Below, piece after piece: positions 35,301 through 38,629 of a stretch of DNA of 64,000 nucleotides. Origin of the DNA: Dendrolimus kikuchii (Eukaryota; Arthropoda; Insecta; Lepidoptera; Lasiocampidae); NCBI GenBank assembly GCA_019925095.2, contig CM034389.1, positions 19,393,435-19,457,434 of the forward strand. The letters run 5' to 3'. The position numbers and the translations under genes are program-made. Under the pieces are notes generated by a model. The model saw only the letters and a list, made by a program, of their open reading frames with translations, did no database searches and was not told where the DNA came from. Position 1 is the stretch's first letter. Every line of letters begins with the position of its first letter.

Positions 35301-37578
35301 GAAATATTAACTTGCATGACACACTGAAACAATTCAACAATATTAAACTACACTTAAATTTCTCGTAATTCATAAAACAGAGGAATGATTGACGGGAACT
35401 TGACGGCTGACATAATGCTATGCAAACTGCTGTTTTAAAATAAAGCTAACGTGGTAATACAATTAAAAAATATTCTTGGTAATATTACATATTTATTTAG
35501 ATACAATTTTACTAAATTCTATTTTTTAATTGTACATATAACAATTATAAGTTATCAGTGTAGAAGACATAAGCCACTATCTACTACTATCATTAGTTTC
35601 TTTTGAAATTGAGATCTGTTTAATTTCATTAGAAAAATAAAAATTTTAGATAGTACACTTGTTAGATATTATATAATTTCTTAGCCAGGCTATATTATTT
35701 TTTAGCGAGACTGCGAACATCGATAATTTATTGGGCAAAGTGTGTCTATATAGTAGTGCGAAATCTGCGTTCAAGTCGCGTGTCCGTTTCATAAATAATA
35801 ATCACGATAAGCAGCATTATTAAGTTTCGAAAATCATAAAAGATCTTACGCGTGACAATATAGTTGCTGTTCTCCTTTTGTCGTGATTTATTTGAATAAT
35901 TCTTTATTTATTATTGGATGGGGTTTTCACCTGTGCTGAGTGTGATTTCAAATTTACATACATGTACTTGTGTTCATAAGAGCTTCTGAAACCACGCCTT
36001 TTACATTAATTACTATTGATTTTGTCAAGTAGTCTAGTATCTACAAAAACTGGCAAAATCAACAATTGTAAAGCTCGATCATTCTCACTGAATTGATACC
36101 TGGAGCGGTGATGTTATCAAATATGACTTGAACTCCTTATTGTATGAGAAAAACTTAATGCTACTCTGAAGTTCATACATGTCATTACGCAGAACACGAT
36201 TACAAATTTCACAAGGTTATACGTACAGTACAGGTATGTTGCGCTCTTGCTCGATCGCTGTCTAAATTCGCATGCCTTATCTTTTGCACCACACGCAGAT
36301 GTAATAAGCATTTACACTGGACTGGACCCTCGCAAACACACGGAGATAACTTCTTTCGAAGCGCATTTAAGTTTTGTGCGTACTGTACGCATGTATATTA
36401 AATAATATATCATTTTAATATTCCAGGAATGCTCTAGTCAAGATTCGTCTTTGGAGTTGTGTGACATCACAGATTCGTGTCTAGACGACAGCCGGCTACA
36501 GTCGGCGTTGTCCTGCGACAGCTCAAGGTCGCGCGAGCGGTCGAGGCGCAGCGACAGTCGATCCCTCGACGTCTCTGACACTTCCAGTGTACATTCGAGA
36601 TCTCCATCTGCTTCTATTACTATGGTAACTATATGTCCGTCTTTTCTTCGATCTAGTAAGTTACTCGTATTACAATAATAAATCTACAAACAAACTCACT
36701 TTGACATCTGCATATTATTATGAATACAATTCTGATAATAGTGGTGATAGAGTTTTACACAACTAATAATTCTTCCCGATATTCGGATGTACGTGCGTAG
36801 TAGACCAATTTTTGTAGCGCTGGGAAACAGTCGACAGTGTACGAATTGTGTAAGCGGAATAGAGCTACGAATGCATAGCACACTGCCATTTTCTCTTGCG
36901 AATAAAGTTCAGTATAGATTATGTACACGTCGGAAACCGGTCTGCACTTTTCTGTGCCGTTCGGAGTTATAAGTTGTGTAAATGAGATGTGCGCTTTATT
37001 CTAATAACGTGGGTTCATTTCTTGTCAGGAAGGTATACCTACCATTTTAAATCAATTATCTATTTACATTAGTTAATAAATGGTGGTAACATCTTACTGT
37101 GTTAAAACGTTAAACTTTAATACCAAATTATAGAAATAGATTTAAACACCACCAAGTGTGCGCGCTGTCATTTTAGGACACAAGGACTATTATTTTGTAT
37201 TAGTATTTTGTAAACTATAAATACACGCAGCAAAATGTTCTTCTATTGACAATCTCAATGTGTCACTATTCGGAGTCAAACATAAAACCTGTATTTTAAT
37301 GCATGTTTTTCGTACCACACAATAAAAATAAAATGTAAATGTGCATACGTTTTTATAAACATGTATATCTTTGGTGACAGATGGGTGGACTAAGGCGATG
37401 CCGTGCACTGTACGACTGTTCGGCAGACAATGAGGACGAGCTCTCGTTTCGCGAGGGCGAGGTAATAGTCGTCATCAACGAACGTACTGAAGACGACAAC
37501 TGGATGGAGGGCCAGGTTGAGGGCACCGGCCGCCGGGGCATGTTCCCCGTCTCTTTCGTGCACATGCTGCCAGATTAG
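436..37578 (+). CDS. Asap: ASAP-family ArfGAP (BAR-PH-ArfGAP-ANK-SH3), 5' partial, 13 exons
   Basis: The product is a GTPase-activating protein for Arf small GTPases, acting at membranes and focal-adhesion or endosomal sites in other animals (family knowledge). The exons I place are 436-690, 18308-18553, 18886-19147, 23097-23321, 24062-24284, 25802-25982, 27731-28012, 28946-29065, 29544-29742, 30419-30541, 32664-32782, 36427-36624 and 37381-37578. Every junction has GT-AG borders and all phases fit, giving 876 residues and a stop. Domain order is BAR (end), PH, ArfGAP with a C-x2-C-x16-C-x2-C zinc finger, ankyrin repeats, an acidic segment, a proline-rich and Ser/Arg-rich linker, and a C-terminal SH3 ending [10 protein letters not shown]. 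The N-terminal BAR exons lie upstream of the window. A 13.5-kb Polinton sits in the first intron seen, in the same orientation. Linker exon borders are less certain than the domain exons. Confidence 0.93.
691..916. other. ASAP intron, left flank of the Polinton
   Basis: Non-coding intron sequence. It contains a 10-bp perfect hairpin with a 3-nt loop (866-875 and 879-888) and the 8-mer CATTTGTC (908-915), which recurs on the other side of the inserted element at 14412-14419. Confidence 0.6.
917..2645 (+). repeat. Left terminal inverted repeat of the Polinton (about 1.73 kb)
   Basis: This is the reverse complement of 12666-14396. It carries an A-rich tract (about 984-1032), a complete protease gene on the minus strand and the last 243 codons of the major capsid gene on the minus strand. 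The inner edge is sharp: similarity stops at 2645. Spot differences from the right copy are one substitution in the protease gene near 1466, one missing G near 983, a few bases at the outer tip and a different A-tract length. Confidence 0.92.
1297..1740 (-). CDS. Adenain-like cysteine protease, left-TIR copy
   Basis: 147-residue copy of the protease at 13571-14014, differing by one residue (Met for Lys at residue 92). The catalytic set is kept: His in GSHWVAMHI, Asp in YFDSFG and Cys in TSVCGAYCL. In adenoviruses and Polintons the relative of this enzyme cleaves capsid precursor proteins during virion maturation (family knowledge). I take the first ATG after the upstream in-frame stretch as start. 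The gene is complete, so the element has two protease genes facing outward towards its two ends. Being inside the TIR, it may be kept identical by copying from the other end. Confidence 0.85.
   Translation of the reverse strand: MNTIEIQKCLCKIHPSLERNVYAANNLPIHMEAPTFLVSNLDPSTQPGSHWVAMHIDQHNIGQYFDSFGRSPVGFHLAFLNRNCRKWHFNTMRIQNDWTSVCGAYCLVYLYYKFHGYSMTDMTNLFESQETLVNDILVYDLYKYCFK
1912..2652 (-). pseudogene. 5'-truncated copy of the major capsid protein gene
   Basis: An open frame of 246 codons. From 2645 down it repeats residues 195-437 of the intact major capsid gene at 12086-13399 with no visible difference. The first codons come from unique DNA beyond the TIR edge and happen to supply an ATG. 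The copy lacks the whole N-terminal half, so it is best read as a duplicated fragment made by the long terminal repeat. Because it keeps an open frame covering roughly the second jelly roll, expression cannot be excluded. Confidence 0.82.
2648..2778. repeat. Four phased degenerate 18-bp repeats (iteron-like)
   Basis: Copies with consensus near ATCATAACGATTTATTTG start at 2648, 2679, 2720 and 2761. Start-to-start spacing is 31, 41 and 41 bp, close to whole turns of B-DNA. They fill the gap between the TIR inner edge (2645) and the first TATA box (2819). A related 12-mer, ATAACCATTTAT, is shared exactly by 2682-2693 and 3626-3637, the latter in the leader of the polymerase gene. Confidence 0.65.
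2819..2856 (+). promoter_or_regulatory. TATA box and initiator of the first unique Polinton gene
   Basis: A TATATAAA-like element (about 2819-2826) is followed about 30 bp downstream by TCAGTT (2850-2855), which matches the arthropod initiator TCAGT. The gene start codon is at 2921. TATA plus initiator at this spacing is a standard RNA polymerase II core promoter. Confidence 0.65.
2921..3502 (+). CDS. Spliced Polinton gene for a basic nuclear-type protein of unknown function
   Basis: Exon 1 is only ATGCAG (2921-2926), followed by a GTAAGA donor and an intron of 99 bp ending TTTCAG at 3025. Exon 2 runs 3026-3502. The product is about 160 residues, with a Ser/acid-rich N-terminus and two Lys-rich clusters (PKQKRKR, KNKKKKQ) that look like nuclear localisation signals. 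The reading frame continues upstream of the acceptor only with a TTG codon, so the spliced ATG is the better start. I do not recognise the family. Its place beside the phased repeats, behind a TATA promoter and ahead of the polymerase, would suit an early regulatory protein, but that is inference. Confidence 0.6.
3597..3604 (+). promoter_or_regulatory. TATA box of the polymerase gene
   Basis: TATATAAG lies 65 bp upstream of the polymerase start codon at 3669 and about 95 bp after the preceding stop. No clear initiator is seen. Confidence 0.5.
3669..7674 (+). CDS. polB: Polinton protein-primed DNA polymerase B, spliced
   Basis: Exon 1 is 3669-3928, a GTAAGT...TTTACAG intron covers 3929-4034, and exon 2 is 4035-7674; phases agree and the product is 1299 residues. 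Exon 1 encodes an acidic leader with a tandem repeat (FDSEYDxxLYEICT twice). Exon 2 then gives a C2H2-type finger (CETC...H...H), a second Cys/His motif (CDGC...H...C), the 3'-5' exonuclease ([29 protein letters not shown]) and the polymerase palm: motif [11 protein letters not shown] (about residue 898), motif [10 protein letters not shown] (about 1037) and motif C YTDTDS (about 1142). The Polinton family enzyme replicates the element from protein-primed ends. Taking exon 2 alone gives a GTG start at 4072, so splicing to the upstream ATG is the better model. All catalytic motifs are intact. Confidence 0.9.
7675..7986. other. Gap between polymerase gene and the late gene run
   Basis: 312 bp, very AT-rich. 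It holds a polyadenylation signal (AATAAA near 7914-7919) for the polymerase transcript and presumably the promoter for the genes from 7987 on. I see no clean TATA-initiator pair. Confidence 0.5.
7987..8643 (+). CDS. Packaging ATPase (FtsK/HerA type)
   Basis: 218 residues. Walker A is GPTGCGKS (residues 14-21) and Walker B is LIIIDD (77-82); a sensor-like polar stretch (FYITQN) follows about 25 residues later. Relatives in Polintons, adintoviruses and other double-jelly-roll viruses pump DNA into the preformed capsid. The length is usual for the family. The gene opens the tight late run: the next start codon is 2 bp past its stop, in the string TAATAATG. Confidence 0.88.
   Translation: MFHFVHPFTSIVAGPTGCGKSNFVTNFIKHVKYICNTSFDQITWCFDEMQPLYNLENVNYYQGIPDLNMFDGKYPNLIIIDDLMRESDGRIVDIFTKGSHHKNLSVFYITQNLFHQGKGQRDISLNSSYIIYFKNPRDKTQIRYLARQVSPENPKYIEDAYRDATKEAHGYLLIDLKQGTSDICRIKTKIFPSDGLCHVYIPTKGFKYAKNSQIPIIY
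8646..8972 (+). CDS. Small basic protein with hydrophobic C-terminus, virion core-like
   Basis: 108 residues. The N-terminal half is charged and helical-looking, the middle is Lys/Arg-rich ([18 protein letters not shown]), and after GG a hydrophobic segment ([14 protein letters not shown]) ends the protein. This layout, basic and then GG followed by a hydrophobic tail, resembles adenovirus minor core protein X and its proposed Polinton/adintovirus counterparts. The assignment rests on layout and position beside the ATPase, not on alignment. Confidence 0.6.
   Translation: MSRSLNTHKDLLSALHKLKPKYRTALLKSCDEDEINCICECIHNVLQGKVPIEEKNKKKLKNYKSVLRKLVRKGVNKARKSIIIQKGGAFLPIILGAILSGLVESLVK
8982..9758 (+). 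CDS. Conserved-looking Polinton protein of unknown function
   Basis: 258 residues, no domain I can name. It has an N-terminal [15 protein letters not shown] stretch, an Asn-rich loop, a helical part ([17 protein letters not shown]), a low-complexity middle, then a compact block around [19 protein letters not shown] and [13 protein letters not shown], and a basic tail ([12 protein letters not shown]). The 3' end overlaps the integrase start codon by 16 bp. Proteins of this size between ATPase and integrase occur in arthropod Polintons, as far as I recall, without a known role. Confidence 0.65.
   Translation: MEHAKKMLLVEPSLLEKLNHQNNDNNNPTSRLDNEMKNILNSDMDDRKKCILYLQILQRYLHFHEENRRPIELPIISKNIDITGTKLNINDEADIKEPVSTQTSEIEEKREGHTNSKSNPLYTTNQILSLIPKTYSKKGESLLNVISLSENKIRWNKDGTVVIDDKNISGSNIVDLINDLLRPLKKNDPIGWEAFAKALHDIKIPLSYLGNPQRIEYINKLKLHELGQISTDEEFSTPPNKYTKKIRKKLDWEKWTPY
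9743..10858 (+). CDS. int: Polinton integrase (rve, DDE) with C-terminal chromodomain
   Basis: 371 residues from the ATG at 9743; the frame is open a little further up but only with TTG. The catalytic residues are Asp85 (LWQVDL), Asp147 (IQSDKGTEF) and Glu182 (IVERFQ), so the last two have the D-35-E spacing of retroviral integrases. The C-terminus from about residue 331 is a chromodomain: [10 protein letters not shown]..., [15 protein letters not shown]. Integrases of this type insert Polinton DNA, and chromodomains can steer insertion to marked chromatin (family knowledge). The start overlaps the previous gene by 16 bp and the stop overlaps the next start as ATGA. Confidence 0.92.
   Translation: MDAILDDRVIDPLKMINEIYYDASHPAGYSSIEKLTKAMNGKMTKSDVKNWLQSQETYTLHRPVHRKFPRNKYVLSNFNELWQVDLSDMRTYSKYNDNYNYILCIIDVFSKYAYARAIKNKNSETIKKCFDSVFNEANTTPTHIQSDKGTEFVSIDVRRYFKSKHINYYTTNNPDIKASIVERFQRTLKMKMWRYFTHKNTYKYVDVLQDLINAYNHSYHSSIKMCPSDVNSSNIMTVWNNLYDRKKNAKSPNNSLPKFHVGDHVRITKYKHIFQKGYESNWSDEIFIITSKIDRSPWVVYTLKDLKNEPIVGTFYERELQKVTYDPTSSYKIDKIIRSRQSGNRKEVLVKWKGYPEKFNSWILASSLNQI
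10855..11619 (+). CDS. Minor capsid (penton-like) protein
   Basis: 254 residues. The opening ([20 protein letters not shown] ... [13 protein letters not shown]) matches my recollection of Polinton minor capsid proteins, single-jelly-roll pentamers that close the icosahedral vertices. Start by ATGA overlap with the integrase stop; the next gene follows after 2 bp. No internal break is seen. Confidence 0.8.
   Translation: MIKESFYLTLLSNSSMEYFPENKTTLFSTKLPKSIILEGMWYVGVVEFQYPCTMFTVQEHENVVYVTKIMQIPNEETTSLVYYKTRIPATNYDNIKHILMALNNIGENVRFHYDELSKFVSVTVMDENIRSLSLSPQLSLQLGFEPNKNLVEKGLGKCPANLHLGLPPQLFVYCDIIEPQIVGDVMTPLLRIIQLDPSKYIYGANKMHVFSPPHYLPVMRREFDTIEIDIRTSTGQKIPFQFGTVCIKLHFRKL
11622..12074 (+). CDS. 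Gly/hydrophobic and Lys-rich minor virion protein
   Basis: 150 residues. The N-terminus is polar ([14 protein letters not shown]), then [20 protein letters not shown] forms a hydrophobic or amphipathic segment, followed by a helical part, and the C-terminus is Lys-rich ([17 protein letters not shown]). This pattern is shared with adintovirus/Polinton proteins proposed to be membrane-active or DNA-binding virion components. It lies between penton and major capsid genes, 2 bp after the first and 11 bp before the second. Exact role unknown. Confidence 0.65.
   Translation: MSSQGNRITCPYEHYYSHQAGSGIGVIYKGAPYQRGHGIGSFLGGLFRSVLPLLSSGARVIGKEALNAGVGLLSDMVSSRPMEESIKTRLKEASSNLKRKADAKIDSVMSGSGYKTKRRNQSSFISPSTAKAKAAKKIKVNKKKIKDIFS
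12086..13399 (+). CDS. Major capsid protein (double jelly roll)
   Basis: 437 residues, usual for Polinton major capsid proteins, which form hexon-like trimers. Recognised from the N-terminal block ([18 protein letters not shown]), the [17 protein letters not shown] stretch and overall length; the family is widespread in animal genomes as F54H12.2-like proteins. The start has a purine-rich leader (AACAAGATGTC). The right TIR begins inside this gene at 12666 (residue 194), so the C-terminal 243 codons are duplicated at 1912-2645. A polyadenylation signal follows at 13436-13441. Confidence 0.88.
   Translation: MSFLHSHSCECIKSELDLFALPSTQTSIESGLWIHYKPISSLADDGPIEFQVPGGGDDYIDLSHTLIHIKAKILHQDSTKLNSSTVVAPVNNWLHSLFNQLDVYLNQKLVSPPNNTYAYRAYIETLLNYAPAAKDSHLTCGLWYKDTSGKMDSTDDSNEGFKKRQELASESKEIEMIGHLHGDLFNQEKFLINGVDMSVKLVRSRETFNLMASSNDLKLKVCIMDATLIVRRSRISPTVLLAHQKVLASTTAKYPITRAEVKVLTIPSGVQGKTLDNIFLGQVPKRCIVGFVNNAAFNGSLTKNPFNFENYEMSSFCLYIDGQQIPSKALQPSFESNIFTTAYHTLFSGTGIHFLNEGNGISREQYAQGYCLLAFDLTPDLSANSSSHWNLIRNGSVRLEIRFESALSQTINCIVYAEFDNVIEIDKNRNVIVDYSS
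12666..14396 (-). repeat. Right terminal inverted repeat of the Polinton (about 1.73 kb)
   Basis: Inverted copy of 917-2645. It contains the C-terminal half of the intact major capsid gene, the protease gene, about 260 bp of non-coding DNA, a T-tract of more than 40 bases (about 14274-14320) and the outer tip with CCAGATGTCTGG. Confidence 0.92.
13571..14014 (+). CDS. Adenain-like cysteine protease, right-TIR copy
   Basis: 147 residues from the ATG at 13571; the frame runs upstream only from GTG. Catalytic His50 (GSHWVAMHI), Asp66 (YFDSFG), likely oxyanion Gln95 and Cys102 (TSVCGAYCL) follow the adenain/Ulp1 order. The substrate is inferred to be the element's own capsid precursors. The stop codon TAA is embedded in the polyadenylation signal AATAAA (14010-14015), leaving almost no 3' UTR before the signal. 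Confidence 0.9.
   Translation: MNTIEIQKCLCKIHPSLERNVYAANNLPIHMEAPTFLVSNLDPSTQPGSHWVAMHIDQHNIGQYFDSFGRSPVGFHLAFLNRNCRKWHFNTKRIQNDWTSVCGAYCLVYLYYKFHGYSMTDMTNLFESQETLVNDILVYDLYKYCFK
14397..18307. other. ASAP intron, right flank of the Polinton
   Basis: 3.9 kb of mostly AT-rich intron. It holds one SINE-like repeat (15131-15395, minus) and a GC-richer, CpG-containing patch (about 17690-18210) just upstream of the next exon. The remainder shows no gene I can support. Confidence 0.6.
15131..15395 (-). repeat. SINE-like dispersed repeat, copy 1
   Basis: Inverted and diverged relative of 22757-23046 and 25443-25726. Shared landmarks are the TTGTAACAC block, the GTTGTTATGG block and the terminal TTTATTGCT, which is the reverse complement of the AGCAATAAA tail of copy 3. 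Confidence 0.7.
18308..18553 (+). CDS. Asap: ASAP exon: last BAR helices
   Basis: 82 codons, phase 0, acceptor ATTTTAG and donor GTGAGT. Encodes [20 protein letters not shown] and continues through FFQDGLK-type sequence, closing the BAR coiled coil that dimerises and senses membrane curvature. Confidence 0.92.
18886..19147 (+). CDS. Asap: ASAP exon: PH domain, first part
   Basis: Acceptor TTACAG, donor GTGAGT, ends one base into a codon. Encodes [20 protein letters not shown] and [18 protein letters not shown], the phosphoinositide-binding PH core that activates the adjoining ArfGAP domain. Confidence 0.92.
19215..19850. repeat. GC-rich dispersed repeat, probably transposon-derived
   Basis: Composition changes abruptly from AT-rich intron to GC-rich sequence with runs such as GGCCCGGAC and ends near 19840. 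Two overlapping minus-strand open frames (19363-19602, 19493-19750) are short and resemble frames seen in moth repeat copies, so I treat this as LINE or other repeat debris rather than a gene. Confidence 0.5.
21375..21625 (+). repeat. RTE-like LINE 3' fragment, copy 1
   Basis: Shares a long stretch with 59945-60185: CGTTCGCGTGGAAT-type start, CTCCGCTC, AGCGTGATNATATATAGCCT, TTTTTCAAATCAGACCAG, GAGATTAGCGCGTT and a CAAACAAACAAA tail. Confidence 0.75.
22448..22517. repeat. Two adjacent perfect hairpins, each with a CTTC loop
   Basis: Stem 1 is 23 bp without mismatch (22448-22470 with 22475-22497), stem 2 is 7 bp (22500-22506 with 22511-22517). Both loops read CTTC and they are separated by 2 bp. 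Confidence 0.85.
22757..23046 (+). repeat. SINE-like dispersed repeat, copy 2
   Basis: Begins AGAAAGAATACAATTTCCTG like copy 3 at 25443 and shares CATAACGACCTTGA, TAACACCTTTGGTGTTACAA, CCATAGGCGATGGTAACCGC and an A-rich tail. It ends only 50 bp before the next ASAP exon. Confidence 0.8.
23097..23321 (+). CDS. Asap: ASAP exon: end of PH, start of ArfGAP
   Basis: Acceptor CTAACAG, donor GTAAGC. Completes the PH domain ([20 protein letters not shown]) and starts the ArfGAP zinc finger with [15 protein letters not shown], giving the first two zinc cysteines. Confidence 0.93.
24062..24284 (+). CDS. Asap: ASAP exon: ArfGAP catalytic core
   Basis: Acceptor TTTTCCAG, donor GTAAGT. Encodes [20 protein letters not shown] with the last two zinc cysteines, then [13 protein letters not shown]. 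The invariant arginine-finger type residue of ArfGAPs lies in the [13 protein letters not shown] block. Confidence 0.93.
24940..25370. repeat. LINE-type 3' repeat fragments
   Basis: Contains the moth RTE-type string of low-information protein-like text around AAAAACTACTAGGCCGAT and two related sub-blocks with CCCGCGGGAATTT near 25060 and 25315. No reading frame survives. Confidence 0.55.
25443..25726 (+). repeat. SINE-like dispersed repeat, copy 3
   Basis: Same family and orientation as 22757-23046, same start, same CCATAGGCGATGGTAACCGC block, ending AAGCAATAAAAAAAA. Confidence 0.8.
25802..25982 (+). CDS. Asap: ASAP exon: end of ArfGAP, lead into ankyrin repeats
   Basis: Acceptor TTGGACAG, donor GTATGT. 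Encodes [16 protein letters not shown] and [11 protein letters not shown]. It is much richer in GC than the surrounding introns. Confidence 0.92.
26068..26335. repeat. MITE family A, full-length copy with terminal inverted repeats
   Basis: The outer about 50 bp are inverted copies of each other (AACTAGGTTTAACGGTTTTG...; ...CTTAAAACCGTTAAAATGT). Inside the right arm is the family signature CACTGAAAAGTGGC-like hairpin (here with one change) next to TCTTCCGTGATCATG. Other pieces lie at 30918-31062, 31745-31835, 46236-46490 and 59842-59936. Confidence 0.75.
26365..27673 (-). mobile_element. Degraded mariner/Tc1-type transposon
   Basis: Ends share inverted CCTA-x-AGTC...CCATAAATANTGTNACA. On the minus strand the transposase N-terminal helix-turn-helix part is open at 27069-27470 ([29 protein letters not shown]) and the C-terminal part at 26519-26917 ([14 protein letters not shown]). 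The frame is broken between them, and the position of the second catalytic Asp reads Glu (FQQESAPGH). It cannot encode an active enzyme. Confidence 0.85.
27731..28012 (+). CDS. Asap: ASAP exon: ankyrin repeats
   Basis: 94 codons, phase 0, acceptor GTTTCAG, donor GTAAGG. Contains three ankyrin units: GETALHLAI..., [13 protein letters not shown]... and [14 protein letters not shown]. Confidence 0.93.
28946..29065 (+). CDS. Asap: ASAP exon: acidic segment after ankyrin repeats
   Basis: 40 codons, phase 0, acceptor GTTTCAG, donor GTAAGG. Encodes [20 protein letters not shown]; in other ASAPs an acidic DESDDD-type segment follows the ankyrin repeats. Confidence 0.85.
29544..29742 (+). CDS. Asap: ASAP exon: basic/proline-rich linker
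   Basis: 66 codons plus one base, acceptor CTTCTTGTAG, donor GTAAGT. Open only in the frame that continues the previous exon: [17 protein letters not shown] and [16 protein letters not shown], with PxxP motifs suited to SH3 binding. Support is splice phase and composition rather than strong conservation. Confidence 0.72.
30419..30541 (+). CDS. Asap: ASAP exon: proline-rich linker
   Basis: Acceptor CTGTTACAG, donor GTTAGT. Phase fits its neighbours. Encodes [20 protein letters not shown] followed by a Ser-rich tail. Confidence 0.75.
30556..30742 (+). repeat. LINE 3' tail ending in TTCT microsatellite
   Basis: Starts right after the exon donor with CACCTGCTGGGCCCAGGCGG and ends CCTAAATAAAATATTTCA plus TTCTTTCTTTCT, a layout typical of non-LTR element 3' ends in moths. 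Confidence 0.55.
30918..31062. repeat. MITE family A, fragment
   Basis: Carries the GGCCACTTTTCAATAGCC-type hairpin remnant and the family end TTAAAACGTAGTTTTA in inverted orientation. Confidence 0.65.
31745..31835. repeat. MITE family A, end fragment
   Basis: Begins AATTAAAACTACGTTTTAACG like the element at 46236; the rest is diverged. Confidence 0.55.
32158..32203. repeat. Perfect 22-bp palindrome with 2-nt centre
   Basis: Arms 32158-32179 and 32182-32203 are exact reverse complements, separated by AC. Confidence 0.9.
32664..32782 (+). CDS. Asap: ASAP exon: proline-rich linker with PPP runs
   Basis: Acceptor TTTAG, donor GTAATT, ends phase 0. Encodes [16 protein letters not shown] and EPTPPPRK, classic SH3-ligand sequence. 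Confidence 0.78.
33470..33517 (+). CDS. Asap: Candidate ASAP microexon (16 codons)
   Basis: 48 bp between a good acceptor (TTTTTGCTTCAG) and a donor (GTAAAA). It is phase 0 at both ends, matching the exons before and after, so it can be included or skipped without a frameshift. It would add a basic Lys/Arg-rich helix-like insert ([11 protein letters not shown]). There is no transcript evidence here. Confidence 0.45.
34015..34095 (+). repeat. tRNA-like SINE head
   Basis: Has an A-box-like GCAGTGGATAAGG (about 34029-34041) and a B box GGTTCGAATC (34069-34078) at roughly tRNA spacing. It does not fold into a convincing functional tRNA, so it is a SINE promoter or tRNA relic. Confidence 0.5.
34340..34815 (-). 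pseudogene. LINE reverse transcriptase C-terminal remnant
   Basis: Minus-strand frames give [20 protein letters not shown] and, further on, [20 protein letters not shown] and [17 protein letters not shown], the usual end of moth endonuclease-reverse transcriptase proteins. The frame shifts between the parts, so it is dead. Confidence 0.8.
34816..36426. other. ASAP intron without recognised features
   Basis: AT-rich intron. Only a piece near 36353-36388 stands out: about 30 bp there are the inverted copy of 29264-29300, so both are bits of one dispersed repeat. Confidence 0.5.
36427..36624 (+). CDS. Asap: ASAP exon: Ser/Arg-rich linker
   Basis: 66 codons, phase 0, acceptor ATTCCAG. Encodes [16 protein letters not shown] and [18 protein letters not shown], a Ser/Arg-rich region likely to be phosphorylated (inference). 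The frame stays open a little past the donor GTAACT at 36625; the donor is chosen so that the next exon keeps frame. Confidence 0.75.
37381..37578 (+). CDS. Asap: ASAP last exon: SH3 domain and stop
   Basis: Acceptor GGTGACAG. SH3 core: [20 protein letters not shown] with the ALYDC motif, the acidic RT loop, and the closing [13 protein letters not shown], then TAG. The domain reaches the very C-terminus as in other ASAPs. Confidence 0.93.
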   Translation: MGGLRRCRALYDCSADNEDELSFREGEVIVVINERTEDDNWMEGQVEGTGRRGMFPVSFVHMLPD

Positions 37579-38629
37579 AGGGAGCGAGACGGACATATCA
37601 CGACTCAGTACAGAATCTAAACCCGGTACCTATAAGACCGATACGGACTTAAAGTTCGCTAGTAGGCATGTTATGATTTGAATTTGGAATGTTAATAATA
37701 ATTCAAATGTGAGTTACAGATACAACATTCTGAGTTTGAAAGTTTAAAGTAATAATTGTAACAGGCTAAGGGCGGCTGCACACTAAAACTATAATATACC
37801 ATGTGCACGCAATATTTAGCATTGCCAAATTGACAAAACTAATAAATACAGAACAGAAGTTCATGAACACCTTAATAATTGTCAATTTTTCGAATCAAGC
37901 GCTAAAATCACTGTATTTATAGGTTGTAGCACAACTTCGAGAATCATTTGTACGCGAAACACGCTATAATTGTCTAATTGTCCTCACGGTAATATTTCTG
38001 TGACGACAATCACTCACAGAAATATTACGTCCTGTGTGCGGCCTTAATAATGAAAATACAACGATAAGCCAATATAGAAATGCGTTAAAAACTGTTACTA
38101 TTAATTAAAGTTTGAGTTTCATATAAACGTGTTTTTACGCCGGACTTAAACTACTTTAACTTCATAAATTAGATACATTCATATTGGCTGTATCTAGACT
38201 ACACTAACATTGTCAACGTGAGTATCATTCACCACCAACCATGATTGGTACCAACACAAGACCAACGTTGGGCGCGTGCGTAATGTGTTAAGTACTGGGA
38301 ATGGGTAGCCCTATTATTTCATATAAATGTGCGTATGCGCCGAACTTAATACCTTGATTTGTGAAGTATAAACTATTAGATTTCAAATCTTGAATTTAGA
38401 AGTATGTAGATGAAAAGGCTTGTTGGTGGATCATGAAAGAAACCTTTAGAAAAAAATGTTCTTCGGACATTTTTGTAGCATGTATATTTATAAGAATACT
38501 AAGTTATTTACTAAAATTATTTTTCTTATTTAATTGCAGCATGTGTATATATAGAAAATGTATATAAGGAGCCTTGCATAACTCAAAAACCAAAAATATG
38601 TTTATTGTGTCTAGTTTTTTTTAAATAAA
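37579..38629 (+). other. Asap: ASAP 3' untranslated region (probable)
   Basis: Runs from the stop to the first strong AATAAA (38624-38629). It contains a 14-bp perfect hairpin with 12-nt loop (37989-38002 with 38015-38028). Longer 3' UTR isoforms are possible. Confidence 0.5.
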
